Assembly: GCF_000002985.6 (NCBI RefSeq)
Contig: NC_003284.9
Location: forward strand, 11,036,001-11,100,000
Reading direction: 5' to 3'
DNA from: Caenorhabditis elegans
Taxonomy: Eukaryota; Nematoda; Chromadorea; Rhabditida; Rhabditidae
Length of the DNA: 64,000 bases
Within the stretch, counting starts at the first letter, position 1; every line of letters starts with the position of its first letter. The notes under the pieces are model-generated. The model searched no databases. It was given only the letters and a program-made list of their open reading frames with translations, and was not told where the DNA came from. The position numbers and the translations under genes were made by a program. This document shows positions 13,171 to 25,630 of the stretch, piece by piece.

Positions 13171-14405
13171 TTAAACTTGATTATATTTATTATTTCCCTG
13201 CATTTTCTGTGATATAAACTGCTCAGCCCAGACGTCGGCACCAATCTATTTGTTAAAGCTTTGTAAGATTTTGAACTTGGTTTTTCGCATTTAACGCCGA
13301 ACTACACTGAAAAAGTGCAAACAAGACTGGCAAGATGGGGACGGCAAAAAATGTAACGGTTTTGTGTTTGTAAAAGGTCTTTTGAACTGTGGTAAGACAT
13401 GTGAATATGTCTGTTCTTAGTGACACACTGACGTGTCACGAAGATCAGGAGCAATTTTTGTCGATTTTTTTCGACTTGTTGCTCCCAAGTTTGCGGCGTG
13501 GGAGGCATCACTACTGAGGCTCGGTCAAAGAACATAGTCAATTATTTCACAGTTTCTTAAGAATTTGAAAAACGCGCGCAGCGAGAAAGATCATTAGTTG
13601 AACTCGGAACATAATATGTTAGATGAAATGTAACAATGCCAAGTGTTTGAGCAAAAATTGAAAGATGTATTGTGCAACAAAGGTTGAAAAAGTGAGTCAT
13701 TGTAAACATTTTGATAGAAGTAAAGATTGGTGAAAATCTTTAGATAGTGACATGAATTCTAAAAAGTTGTTTTTTCTGTGAAAGCAACTGACTGACAATT
13801 CAATATATGACTATATACAATATACATATTCCGCTTATTAAAAATGTGTTTTTATTTTATTTTGCACTATTTTTTTAAAATAAACATATTTAAAAATTTG
13901 TGTCAAATTAATAGTTTTTATTACAATCACTGAATTCACTTTTTCATGAACAAGACTTTAATTGATACATTAAGAGTTCAACGAAAAATAATTATGAAAA
14001 CATGAAACAGCTTCTGCAAAAATATATATAATTAAATTCAGATAATAATTTACTAAATTTTTAAAAACCGATTTTTGAGTGGTTGCGGTTCTAAGAAAAA
14101 TTTACTGAAGTGGACCTGCAAGATGACTGGCACCCAGATTTTTTTGTAGAGAAATTGCTACAAATAATCTAGACATACATAGGTATTTCTCCTGGAGAAA
14201 TCCTAAGTTTTTGAGTTATATACATTGGAAAGTTAAAAAAACTGGAAAATCAAAAGTGAATAGAATATTGGCCAGTACTGTATATTATAGGTTATTGCGA
14301 TCTAGATATGAATTTGAAGGCGGATGGGTTAAAGATGAACAAGCGCCAGTTTGGATTTTGTTAGAAAACGTTTCAAAGATCGGAAGTATCTTTTTTAAAA
14401 TCTCC

Positions 14406-14685
14406 TTCGGAGATGATGGCCCCTCGAGGATGAGGGCCCCTCGGGGATGGGTGTCCCACGGATGAGAGGCTCATCAGCGACGGCAGCCTCTCAGGGATGG
14501 GGTTCCTCGGGGTTGGGGGCCCCTCGGGGATCGGCTCCTCTCGGATAAGGACCTCTCGGGGATGAAGACCAGTCTGGGATGCGGGCCTTTTGGGGATGCG
14601 GGCCCCTAGGGAATGGGGGTCCCTCGGGGATGGGGACCCTCGGGGATAAGGGCTTCTCAGGGAGAGGGCAATTCCCCGGAGAATC
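14406..14685. repeat. GC-rich minisatellite
   Basis: Roughly fifteen degenerate head-to-tail copies of a 17-19 base unit built around CCTCGGGGATGGGG. The block is strikingly G+C-rich and G-rich on the + strand, in the middle of AT-rich sequence. The minus-strand reading frame through it (RGSPSPRDP-like) is a by-product of the repeat, not a gene. Confidence 0.85.
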
Positions 14686-15144
14686 ATTCTGAAAAAAAAA
14701 TCATTTAAAGTCAGATATCAATTATTAAATTTATGAAAAATAAGTAAATATGACAATTGATAATAGGTTATATTACATCTAAAAAAGTGCTGTCACACAT
14801 ATGTCTTAAAATTCAGATTTTCTAATTAAACTCAATACTTCGGGAACCTAATAAATTTTTGTATTTAAATACAGAACAGCAAAAAATCTCCAACAATTCC
14901 ACATAAAGCATTCGGAGAAACGTTTCATTCGTTTATTTATAAATCATAAAAACATGATTAAAATATGAATCTCGCAGAAATGTTTTGTTTGGTCGACTAC
15001 TTAAATTAGGATATAATTAGGATTAATCTGCATAAATATCACAATGACTAGAGCTACATTTTTTGAAAACTTTTTTCAATAAATTTCCTTATTTTCAATG
15101 AGTTATTCGAAATATTATTCACACTGGCGTTTTCCATAAAAAAA

Positions 15145-15536
15145 TGTTTTTAAAACTTCTCGGCATTTGGCTCTAGCTTCTTGCCCAAGTTTAGCCCAAA
15201 AAATATTAACTTGGATCAGAAGCTGTCTAAACTTGGCCAAAAGTTAGGCAAAACTTTGGCAAAACTTGGATTCAAGCATTACCAAAGTCTGACCCAAGTT
15301 TCACCCAACTCTTGCCAAACTTTGGCCCAAACGTTTCTTATTTCGTTTCAAACTTGGGCCAAAAATTGGCAAGAGTTGGGTGAAACTTAGGTTAGACTTT
15401 GGTAAAGCTTGAATCCAAATTTTGCCAAAGTTTTGCTTAACTTTTGCCCAAGTTTAGACAGCTTCTGATCCAAGTTAATATTTTTTGGGCTAAACTTGGG
15501 CAAGAAGCTAGAGCCAATGCCGAGTTACTTTTAAAA
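15145..15536. repeat. Long foldback (near-perfect inverted repeat)
   Basis: The left arm (15159 onward, CTCGGCATTTGGCTCTAGC) is matched in reverse complement by the right arm ending GCTAGAGCCAATGCCGAG at 15524. Pairing continues inward nearly without interruption to a loop of about 20 bases near 15340. Each arm is about 175 bases with few mismatches and small indels. The arms are themselves built of short words such as AACTTGGGCCAAA and CAAACTTTGGC. A transcript would form a single long hairpin. Confidence 0.9.
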
Positions 15537-17982
15537 TGTAAGGAAAATGGTTACTTCCCTCTACAAAGTTGGATATAATCAACAGTTGGGCATTAAATTG
15601 TAGGAAAAGAATTAACTGTAGATAACGGATTAGCGAGCGTGCCTAGGCATATGTGAACGATAAAGCGCTGTGACAGGTATAAGACTCTTTGTACTTAAAG
15701 TTGCATCGCTAATGCATTCTTCAGAAATCATATTTAAAGGGGTTTAATGTGTCTGATCAGTTTGAATTAAATGAGGGCGGGGGGTTCAAACACTTTTCAT
15801 ATTAATTTAATAACTAATAGTGAGTACAAAAACACATCAGCATGGATAATAAGCCTCCGCCAGTTGTTTTTTCTGTTTATACTGATTAATTATTATGGTG
15901 ATCATTTTTGAAGCCTGCACACTTTTATTATGACAGAATGTTGTTAGAAATTCAATTTAGTATGGTTTAATAAATACCTGCGCTAAAATTTTTGTTAATT
16001 ATTTTGGACGAAAGACATTATACATACGTGTTAAATCATCTTCAAATATTGTTTAAAGTGACTCTCCTAAATATTTATTATATTTTAATTAACTTTGACC
16101 TTAAATTGTGTTTTCTTTTCATGAACAAAAACTATTCAATTTCCACGAGCTGAATATGCTTTCCCGTACTCAAAATTACTTCCCAGCTACTTTTTTGATG
16201 TATTTTGGGAATTAGTCACCCTTGTAGTGCTGGGTGACACTTACTTAACCTTTGCTCCGCGGCAAAACATGATCATTTGTTCAAATAGACAATTTCGTTT
16301 TTTCTTTGACGATCAGAGTCAATGAAGTTATCTAAGGCAATCACAAAACATTTTTGAAAAGCAGCAACAGGTCCAGCAAAACGCAGTAAACGGAACAGTG
16401 TTGTTTGTTTGTTTTTCAAAGAGAACCGAAATGACCAGTTCTCAACTGGTTACTTTTATTTGCGATGACAAAGAGGAACTTCCCAAAATGCCCTGTGTGA
16501 AAAACGGAAGTGATTAGTGTACCATTGGGTGCTTATTGATATTGTCATGGAAAAACTCATTTAGCTTCGAAATATACGTTTCATAAATTTTAAGTTTTGT
16601 CTTTTGTAGTTGTTTGGAAAAGAATGTCTGAGATTCAAATGCAAATATTGCAGGAGTTCTTGAAAAAGTATGCAACTCAAAATATGTTGTTTGAAACAAT
16701 ACATTTTCTTAATTCCGTAGACCCTGTGTTGTTTTCAGAATACCATTGTGATTAAATCGAGTGTGTTCATAACATAATTTTTTGAACTGTAAAGCATTCA
16801 CCTCACGTCACCAACATTTATAAATGCATCAGTAAATGAACCAAAAGATCTACATCAAATTTTAAAAGCTCCACCCAAAGAATGGTCAAAATGTAATAAA
16901 CTGCAAAACGATTCCCACCGGAATGTCTGCCATAATTTCAATATTTGTTTTGCTGATAACTTGGAAAAAAGTATGACCTTTAGAAGTTGTTTTTTTCGAG
17001 ATTTTTCAAACAGCTAAATTTGAATTATTTGTTTGAAAATTCAATAGTTCAATTCCATCGCTCCCAGTTTATTGAACTTTTTTGTTAAACACATTTACCG
17101 TGGAAGTTGTAAAACGAGTGCACTTGTGTACATTGTCTTAGAAGATTAAATGAATCAATTAATCAAAAATTAAAAAAATGACCCACAATGATTGAAAATG
17201 ATGAAAATTCGTTTGAATGAGTTTCAAAAAGTATATGTACATAATACACATATTTCACTGAGAACGTGTCTAGGATGAAAATGAAATCTAGTATGATTTG
17301 AATCGGAGCGATGATAGACTTTATAAAATTAATAAAAAATAAAATAACGCTTTTTATAAAAATTTATTATGCAAATTCACGAATGAAATTAAATTTGCCA
17401 ATTAACAATGTCTGTGTCCTAATCCCTCCTAATTTAAAATACATAAGTTTTATTACAACGAAAAATATATTATATTTTTTAATTTCTTTTTTGGCGCAAG
17501 TTGACCTAAGTATTATTTGTAATCTTACTCTCATATTATGCCAATAGGAATTTGTGAATGGTCGGAAATCATGAAAACACGGGTACATACATAAACTTAT
17601 CTGAAAACATAGACTGGCTGCGAACGTTGAAATGGAAGTGATCAATGGTTTTTTTAAGCAACACAGTTAAAGTGGAGGGTTTCCCACGATTTTGAGGGCA
17701 ATGATGACTCAATGAAAGGGATAGATACAAAATTGCATGGGTGTCCAGTATCATCATTTTTCATATTTTTCTGACATCATCATCAAAACTTAGAATGAGG
17801 GGCGGGACAGTTATGTTTGTGTACTGCACTGTGAGCTAAACATAATAAACCGAAATTTTTGCGGGGGAGACGTAGGTAAAACGAAAAAAGCACCGCCTCT
17901 TGGGCAACTCCTTCGTATAAAAGTTTGTGGAGCACAAAGCGCAATCAGGTACTTTTCAGTTCTTGTGGGTACCTAACCTACA

Positions 17983-20799
17983 ATGACAACGACAAATCGT
18001 ATCGACGATGAAATACCAACAATTGAAGAACTTTCCGACATTCATATTTCTGATCTTAATAATATTGTGAGTTTTTGAGAATTTTTTTAATAATCAGTTT
18101 TAAAAAATGGCATTGTTTCTATTCATCACATCTAAATAAAAGTACATCAAATTTTAGGAAAAGAAATATGAAATAAGACAAAAAGCTTCTTCGTTGCCCG
18201 AGCGACGAACAGCTTACCAACAAGGCAGTAAGAGACAATCCCGCTTTGGCACTTTCAAGAAATCTGTCAAACGTCAAATATCAGGAAGTATTAGGAGGTA
18301 CGGCTAACTTTAGAAAATTAATATCTTGCAAAAACTGTGAAAGTTTGATGATCTAATAAATAGATTCTAATAAAATTTTAAAACTTTCGTAAGTGTGAAA
18401 ACAACTTTTTGTTAATTGTTGGACTTCTGAAATTCATTAAATTTAAAGAAATTTGAAAACATGTATGTTTATAAGCAGTCCAATTAATATTCTTAATTTT
18501 AGCATTGGAGCATACGCGGGCAGATTGGCCAAACCTGCAAATGCTTATATTCGATGGAATTTACTATTCACTTTCTTGATTTTCTTATTCATCACATCTG
18601 CCATTTGGATCCCTTGTATCCCTGCCGTTAACGTAAGTTGAAAAAATATTCAAGTAGATAATCGAACAAGGAAAGTAATTCAAAGTAGTCGTAGACTTCA
18701 AAATCAGGCGTATGGCATTAAAGTAATAACAATTCTTCGAAAATGGACATTATTAATTTTGAATCAATGTGGTAATAAATGTATTGATATCGTTCTAGAC
18801 CACGATTTCAAGAGTTTTAAATTTAGTTTCAACTCAAAAATTGTTATGGTGGCCTAGTCCAACATATGCTTTCAAATCTCATGTGTCTCAATTGGAAGTT
18901 TTGATTTTCTAGTCGTGTTTAAACCGTTCAATGTTTAGGATTTTGCCCTTGAAATTGTGACGATCATCTCAATAATTCTCCACTGCCTTTGGATTATTGC
19001 AATTATCAATGCACTAAGGTACACATGGCGATTGAGAAGATTTGCATCTCATGAAATTAGACTCGACCTGGTGAGCCAATCTGGATAGGCAATTTGAATT
19101 CCATTGAATACATTTTAGGTCAAGAATGAAGCAGGTCTAAAAATGAAGCATTTAGTTGGGCTTTGTGTCTATAAAGAACCATTAGATTTGCTTATGGATA
19201 CAATCGAGAGTATAGCTTCTCAACCAAATGCGAAGGAAAAGATCACTTGTCTTGTTGGAATGGAAGGAGGAACTCCGGACAAAGAAGAGGTGGGTGTTTT
19301 TTCCAATGAATCACTTTTCAAACGGTGCTCTTTTATTTAGAAAAAGCGCATTCTGGACAACAAATATGGGCCAAAGTTCGAGCGGTTCATTGTCACATTC
19401 CACCCACGTGGACTGCCGGGAGACATTCCAGGTAAATAAAACCGAATCAGAGAAAAATGCCAACGTTTGTTTGATTTTCCAGGCAAATGTTCGAATTTCA
19501 ACTACGCGGCTAGGACAGCGGTCAAAATGTTGAGAGCCGACAAAAACTATCCATTAGAAGAGTATGATAACAATGTCGAACTGATTGTTACCACTGGAGA
19601 CTGTGACAGTGTTTTCGGAGATAGATACTTTGATGCTTTAGAAGAAGACTATTGGAAAATTTCTGCAAAGCAAAGATCCTATACTGTCTGGCAATCTCCA
19701 TTGTTTTATTGCATCAACTTAGACCAATCGCCATTTTTCGTCAGAATAACTGGTCTTCTGCGAGCATTTTTCATGATGGGATACCTTATTCCATGGAATA
19801 TCAACACCATGAGCATTTTCTCACTCACATTGAAGCTTTTCGAGGAGGGAGAATACACTCACCCAGGATATCAAATGGACGATATCATTGCTCTCATTAG
19901 ATGGTCATTGGCTGTGAGAAGAAAATGTGTGATCAGAGCGATCCCTGTTGCCACCTTGTCTGGACCCACCAGCGGTGAGTATTCTGGAAAAAATATGATT
20001 TGTATTTATATATTTAGTTTGCTTCCCAAATTTTAATTTTAAATTTATATCCTTTTTTTTTAGGAAAGAACTATATCGACGAATGGTACGAGTGGGCACG
20101 ACAGATCAGACGCTGGACCATTGGAGCTGCTGAAGTCTTCCATTATTTTGCCATCAAATTTTTCCGTCTTCCGGTTACAGTTTCTATTTCATTCGCCGCA
20201 AAATTTGTGTTTTACTATGGGTTTCTTCTTTGTATTGCTTCAATTTACACTTTAATCGCGCCTATTGTGGTAAGACATCATCTTATTTTCCAACATATCT
20301 TAATGGAAGATATAAAATTCAGACCCCTGCTATGCTAAATGCAGTCGACCATGGCGTTAACGGGCTTGTCATTCCAAACAACAAATGTTTCATGATCATC
20401 ATGTTCGGCTTCCTGGGTCTCCAGTACATCTGGTTCTTTACGGTTTTCCTGGTTAACTACCTTTGCCAACCGGTAATATCCTCATACTTCATAATGACCT
20501 CTCTCAAAAATAATTACTTTGTTTAGGTGTTCCCCAGACAAACTAAGGACAAAACGGGAATCATCCGCAACATTTTCCACTGGCTGATGACCTGGCCCAC
20601 CCTGATTATGTACTGTTGTGTCGAATTAGTCGCATTTCTAGAGGTAAGTACTTCCGTTCCTATTCAGTAGTTTACATAATTATCATTCGTTTTGAAGGTT
20701 ACGGTTCGCGGTAAATCTGTCTGTTCGCATAATGCTTCGAAGAAAGACAATCTCGTTGCGCCAGTACCCAGCAAACAACCTGACCGAATGGAAGTGTGA
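17983..20799 (+). CDS. Family 2 glycosyltransferase (chitin/hyaluronan-synthase-like), membrane-bound
   Basis: This is a processive-type GT2 enzyme that would polymerise or transfer sugar from a UDP-sugar at a membrane; substrate unknown. Exons: 17983-18066, 18158-18297, 18503-18632, 18939-19070, 19119-19289, 19341-19431, 19483-19974, 20064-20269, 20323-20472, 20527-20643, 20698-20799, giving 604 residues. Two N-terminal membrane segments (about 92-112 and 120-144) precede the cytosolic catalytic domain, which begins LVGLCVYKEP. The metal-binding DxD is DCD at 289-291 (TTGDCDSVF), and the processive-GT signature Q-x-x-R-W is QIRRW at 427-431. C-terminal membrane segments lie at about 440-480, 500-527 and 548-571. 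The N-terminus is basic and hydrophilic. The three synthase hallmarks are in the right order. Chitin synthases are much longer, so a nematode-specific branch is likely. Confidence 0.85.
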
Positions 20800-21507
20800 A
20801 TTGATGCAATCAACAAAATTTATGAATCAATGCGAATTTGTATTTCCGATTTCTCAAGAATTTTATTGTGTACCATAAAGTAGCGGGTTTTAGTTACACT
20901 AGTCAATTTTTACATCAAATTATGAATTCTCTCATGCATTTCCAATTTCATTTTCATATAATAAAGCATTTTGTCTGTATCTGTTATAGCATTCAAAATA
21001 ATTAGAACTCCAGTTTGAATTAAAAATAATAGTATATAACATCATTGTACTCTTGTGGTAGGTAATTGTTTAAATGTGTCACGTCAATCATGATGGCCCT
21101 ATAGAAAACGCTAGTTTTTCTGTTATCTGATCGTGTTCCAACTGGCACGGAATTTCTCATTCTCTAGCCACAACCGTGTGACGAGCGGATCAATTCCGCG
21201 CGCTGTGTCATCGTCATGGACGCACAATAGCTTCTTATCAGCATCGCGTAAACGCAAAACCTTCTGGACGACGCGTTGACCTGGCCCAATTTCGATTGGA
21301 CAACCGGGATGAAGGCGAATAGCAATCGACGGGAAAGGTGGGAAGAGAGAGCGCAGAGAAATTGAGAGTAGTGAAAGGACAATATCGGAGGGGGTACTTC
21401 TTGTCTTGATTCAACTAGGTCGGAGAGAGGTGTATATCGGGAACCCTCCCACATTGTCGTTAGTCGATTTGCATCCATCCACACTCATTGGCTTCTGCAC
21501 ACCAGTG
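20800..21507. other. GT2 3'UTR and lpr-6 promoter/leader
   Basis: The glycosyltransferase 3'UTR probably ends near the AATAAAG at about 20960. The right part contains a purine-rich block (about 21330-21430) ahead of the lipocalin gene, like those before the other three members of the cluster. No exon is recognised. Confidence 0.5.
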
Positions 21508-23544
21508 ATGCGTTCGCTTATTTGGATTTTGGCTACGACGTTAGCTGTGGCACTAGGCGCTATTAGCGAAGCAGACGTACCTGTAGTAATTCATCTCCCA
21601 GCACAACACCACCGTCCAAGATTTTTAGGACAGGTAACTTTTTTTTTCATATTTTTTTAGCCCATTTGTCAATTAAATATCGTTTAGGTTGTCCCACCAC
21701 GTGCTGTTAATGCGGCCCCACGCGCCCCAGCCCCAACTATTGCCCAAGAAAAGGCTATCGCCGTTCCACAACCACAACAACCAATTGCCCTCCCACCAGC
21801 ACCACCAGCAGCGCAACAACCAGTGTTGCCAGTGACCAATGGAGATCAATCATTTGCTCCAAGAGTTGGAGCCGCCATTCCACCACCTCCACCAGTCAAT
21901 ATTCCAACTGATGTTCAAAACCAGCTTATCAAATTCTTTGGACTTGACTCGTTTGGAATTCCAGGACTTACTGGCAACCATCCAGAAGGATTCGCTGGAG
22001 CCGTACAAGAGATGAGAGCTGCCGGAATTCCAGTTCCAGGAATTCCAGCCGAACAGGTTAACCCAGAAGCTGCCGGAGTCAAGACCGTTACCGATGGTTA
22101 GTTTTTATGTTCTAAAATGTTAAATTTAACAAAAACAATTCTAAAATTCTAATTTTTTTTCAGATGTTCTTGCACAAGCCAATCCAAATTTCCAAGACCA
22201 ACTTTCCCAAATTCAAAACGCTGTAAACAATCCAGGACCATACAAGGGAGGAGCAAATGTTCCACTTCCAGCTGAGCAACCAGGAGAGAATGGTCTTATC
22301 GGACTTCTATCTAACTCTATCAGAAAGGTCATCAAGGAGAGTGAGTGGAAATTTATAGGTATTCTATCGACACGTCATACGTTTTGTTTCAGCCGGAGTG
22401 AGCGATGCCCTCTCCAACTCTCTTCCAAACCTTCTTGGATCTGGATCAGGAGCTGATTCATCATCTGCCCCAGCTGCATCATCCAACATTCGTCGTGCCC
22501 CACAAGCCGCAGCTTCATTCGATGACGCTGTTGCTACTGTTTCTGCATCTGCTGCATCATCTTCTAACATTCGCAGACAACCATCTGCTGCTCAAAGAGC
22601 CCTTTCTGGTTTTGCGGCCGCTCTCGGAGGAGGAGGCAACAACTCTCCAACTCATGCAGGACTCCCAAGAATTCCAGGAATCCCACTTCTTCCAGGAGGT
22701 ATCCCAAGAAACTCTCAAGGACAAATTGACATCGTTAGTCTGATCGGATCAGTTACCAAGCGTGTATCTAACGGAACCACCCTTTCTGAGCTTCTCCCAC
22801 CAGAGAGACTCCAAACTCTCGCTGACAATGTCACTGATGCTCTTCTCCCAGAAACACCAACTGTCGATCTTTCCAAATTCATGGGAAGATGGTTTGAGGG
22901 AATTAACTCTCCAAGAGCCACCGAACAAAGATGCGTTGTTCATCATTGTGAGTACAGTTGTTTGTAAAAAAGGAATATTTGTTTAAATCAAAAATTTCAG
23001 ACGGAGGACTTACCCGCAATGACAAAACCGCCACTTTCACCGCTCTCAAGGTTTACAGAGAAGGATCTGAGTTTGGACCAGTCAAGTATTCTCTTGGGTA
23101 TGCTTTCCGTGGAGGAAACAAAGATGCCATGCTCCAACTTCACTCTTCTGAAACAAGTGACGCTCAACCATGTATGTTTATTTCTTCCTCATTTTCAATA
23201 GGCACCTAATCCATCATTTTTAGTCTGGATTTACAAACTTGGACCAGAGGGAAAGAACTCATTCGGAGACTCCCAATACGAGTACGCTATCATCTCCAAT
23301 TGGGTCAAATATCCAGTTACTGTTTTGGTTCGCGACCCTGATACTTTCAAGACCAAATACCAGAAAGAGGCAAGTCAGAAAATACATGACACTTATAAAT
23401 GATAAATATAACTTTCAGGTTCTCCGTTGGCTTGAAGACCAAGGATTCATCAACGGATTTATCAGAGCATTCAACCTTCTCCAACCAGCTGGATACTCAA
23501 CCTGTCAATACGCAGACTCGACTTTTGAAGTTTTCGGAAAGTAA
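21508..23544 (+). CDS. lpr-6: Lipocalin-related secreted protein, likely LPR-6
   Basis: This is a secreted lipocalin-related protein; in C. elegans the LPR proteins act in apical extracellular matrix and are thought to carry lipophilic cargo. Exons: 21508-21633, 21688-22096, 22164-22340, 22393-22947, 23001-23171, 23224-23369, 23419-23544, giving 569 residues. A signal peptide (MRSLIWILATTLAVALGAIS) is followed by a long Pro/Ala-rich region with PGIP-type repeats and two SSNIRR dibasic motifs. The lipocalin-like domain begins at about residue 406 with FMGRWFEGINSP, the G-x-W lipocalin start, and holds conserved cysteines. Intron 6 has a GC donor (GAG|GCAAGT at 23370), and only this choice keeps the frame. 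The symbol is inferred from order: lpr-6, -5, -4 and -3 would read left to right. The family call is firm; the number is less so. Confidence 0.85.
23369..23418 (+). other. GC-AG intron in the lpr-6 gene
   Basis: The exon ends AAAGAG at 23369 and the intron starts GCAAGT, ending ACTTTCAG at 23418. Splicing here joins codons in phase 0 (…YQKE|VLRWLED…), as at the equivalent intron of the paralogue at 24.1-25.6 kb (…FFQ|KYNKE…). GC donors are a known minor class. Confidence 0.75.
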
Positions 23545-24134
23545 ATCCAACCACAGTCAACGAGTACATTGGGCCCTCAGTCGCACCCACCAAATTAATT
23601 TTTACTGAAAAATCTCTTAAATGACCTCTTTCTCCTTCTCACTTTTATTGCCTATTTTTTCGCCAAACATTCCCGCATCAGTTTGCAATTACTTGTTGTT
23701 GTACAGTTCTTAATAATTGCATTATAAATTTAATAACTCTTTAATAATATAAGAACCCGCATAATAAAAATTCGTAATAAACATTTCTTTCCATATATTA
23801 TACTGCAATTCACAAATCCATTTACAACGCATTGAACCCCACTTAAAAAGGGTGAAGGTTACAAGTACACCGTGCCCTAATTACTCACGTAATGTAGGTA
23901 AATTGTGGTTTACTGCTTGATGAGACAGTTTCACATGAAACATGGAACACACAGGCACCGAAAATGAAGAGAAGAGGGGGAGCTTGAAGATTAATGGGCG
24001 GGGTTCAGGTTATGAAGGTCGAGGAAGAGAAAGGAGAAGGCGTCCATCGCAACAGCCAGCAACTGCAGCAGTCACTTCTGTTCACTACATATACGGTCAA
24101 TATTCTAGTAGTGACCGGTGTCTTTCTAAAAATA
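23545..24134. other. lpr-6 3'UTR and lpr-5 upstream region
   Basis: The 3'UTR contains several TAATAA/TTAATA words and poly(A) signals at about 23763-23780 (AATAAA, GTAATAAAC). A purine-rich block at about 23960-24040 precedes the next gene. A reading frame running into the lpr-5 start from 23942 is open but carries no recognisable protein features. No promoter element is recognised with confidence. Confidence 0.45.
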
Positions 24135-25630
24135 ATGTGGTCTCGAAATGTTGCACTGGTCTTCTGTCTCCTTGGTGGAGTTACCGCTATTGGAGAAAAT
24201 GCGGTAAGTATCCCTTAAAACAACAAACTAGTCGAATTTTTCGGATTCAAATTCAATTTAATTAAATAAGATACAGAACATTGGAAATTATCTTTCTTTT
24301 GTTAAATGACATTTGTAATTTATGATATTTAGTAACTTACGTCAAGTTTTGAATATGTGTCAGCATAATATTAAAAATTGTAATTCAGATGGATTTCCAA
24401 GCCATTACTGGTATTCTTGGAGGAATTGGAAAAATGCTCGAAAGCAAAATTGACACCATCAATGTCCCTGCGGAGATGGTTATGGGAAAATGGTTCCAGA
24501 TGTACAAGGCTGCTATGAACTTTGATGTTGTCCGCACCACAATGTTCTGCCCAGTTGCTTATTGTAAGTTTATCTTTCTAAAGTCTCAAAAACATGTTTT
24601 TGAACCTGTTCGAATCATAAACTAAGCTCAAATAACAAGTAACTTGCAGTCTCTCCTAATCCGATAATGGGTGAAGAAGGATTCTCGATGCAAGAAGCTT
24701 ACAGAGTGGTTTCAAAAACTGGACCAATTGAGACTTACAAAAGAGACATGAACAAAGTTGGACCAGGACAATACTGGATGTACACTGAAGAGTACTTCTA
24801 CCCAAGACAATGTGAGCGAAAAACATTTAATTTTGACTAAACTTGCTTTTCAGTTTACATTATCGGAGCTGGACCATCTTTCAATAATGGCACCAGAAAT
24901 TCTACCGAGCCACTCCAATACTTGATTGCTTCTGATGCTAACCGACTTTCCCTCATGGTTTATGCTAGAGATCCTCTTGTATTTTTCCAGGTCAGTTGCG
25001 AAACATCAAGCGTTGCGGCGCGTGTTTTTTGTTTTTACTCTCCTGTAGGGCGCACTAGTGAGATTGATGAACACAGTGATTGACAGGAGGCGAGAATTGG
25101 GTTAGCTTATCAACATCGGTTGACCTTATTTTGAATTATTTCTCCGATTACAATCCGTGTCTATTGGATTATGGAATTTGGGATTCAGAAATCGGGAAAG
25201 AAAAAAAGCGAAAGTGACAATTGTCTGACATATTTGCAAACATAACATCATTTACAGAAGTACAACAAGGAGGTTGTTGAGTTCATGAATGGACACGGAT
25301 TTGGAGGAAATGTCTTCTGGAACAGCCCAAAGCCAATTTACCAAGGACCAGACTGCGAATGGCCTTCTGAAAAGGAGGTCTTTGCCAGAAGGTAATGTAA
25401 TTTACTCATGTAACAGACAGAAAATATAGTTTATTTTCAGAGTTTTGAAAAACCAAGAAATGAACGAGCGCAACAAGAATGGAACTTCAGACCCAATTCT
25501 TTCCGGAATGCCACTTGCCGACATGATCCGCGACCCAAAGCGTACTTTGGAAAGACTAGTTGGAACAAAAGCTTTGCAACAAGCCACCGCCGGAATCACA
25601 GCCGGTCCACCAGCCAGCCGTAGCGAGTGA
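24135..25630 (+). CDS. lpr-5: Lipocalin-related secreted protein, likely LPR-5
   Basis: This is the second and shortest member of the tandem cluster. Exons: 24135-24203, 24389-24563, 24650-24811, 24854-24990, 25258-25391, 25441-25630, giving 288 residues. A signal peptide (MWSRNVALVFCLLGGVTAIG) leads almost directly into the lipocalin-like domain, which starts at about residue 55 with MGKWFQMYKAA. Unlike its three neighbours it lacks the long Pro-rich N-terminal region and has instead a C-terminal extension of about 60 residues rich in charged and small residues. The lipocalin exons keep the same phase pattern as the other members (phase 1 after VAY and after PRQ), which supports common descent. 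The start is the ATG directly opening the signal peptide. The symbol is inferred from gene order. Confidence 0.85.

Larger units (their letters stand above)
13171..17982. other. Gene-poor intergenic region with repeats
   Basis: About 4.8 kb with no convincing coding exon. It contains a GC-rich minisatellite (14406-14685) and a long foldback (15145-15536), both listed separately. The rest is AT-rich. The last 150 bases or so before 17983 are the probable promoter and leader of the glycosyltransferase gene. Confidence 0.5.

Noticed and set aside
14373-14687. Minus-strand frame of about 104 codons rich in Arg, Ser and Pro
   Set aside because: It is produced by the GC-rich tandem repeat, not by coding selection.
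23942-24134. Open frame running through the purine-rich leader into the lpr-5 start
   Set aside because: The protein sequence is low-complexity and would put a long hydrophilic stretch ahead of the signal peptide. The ATG at 24135 opens the signal peptide directly.
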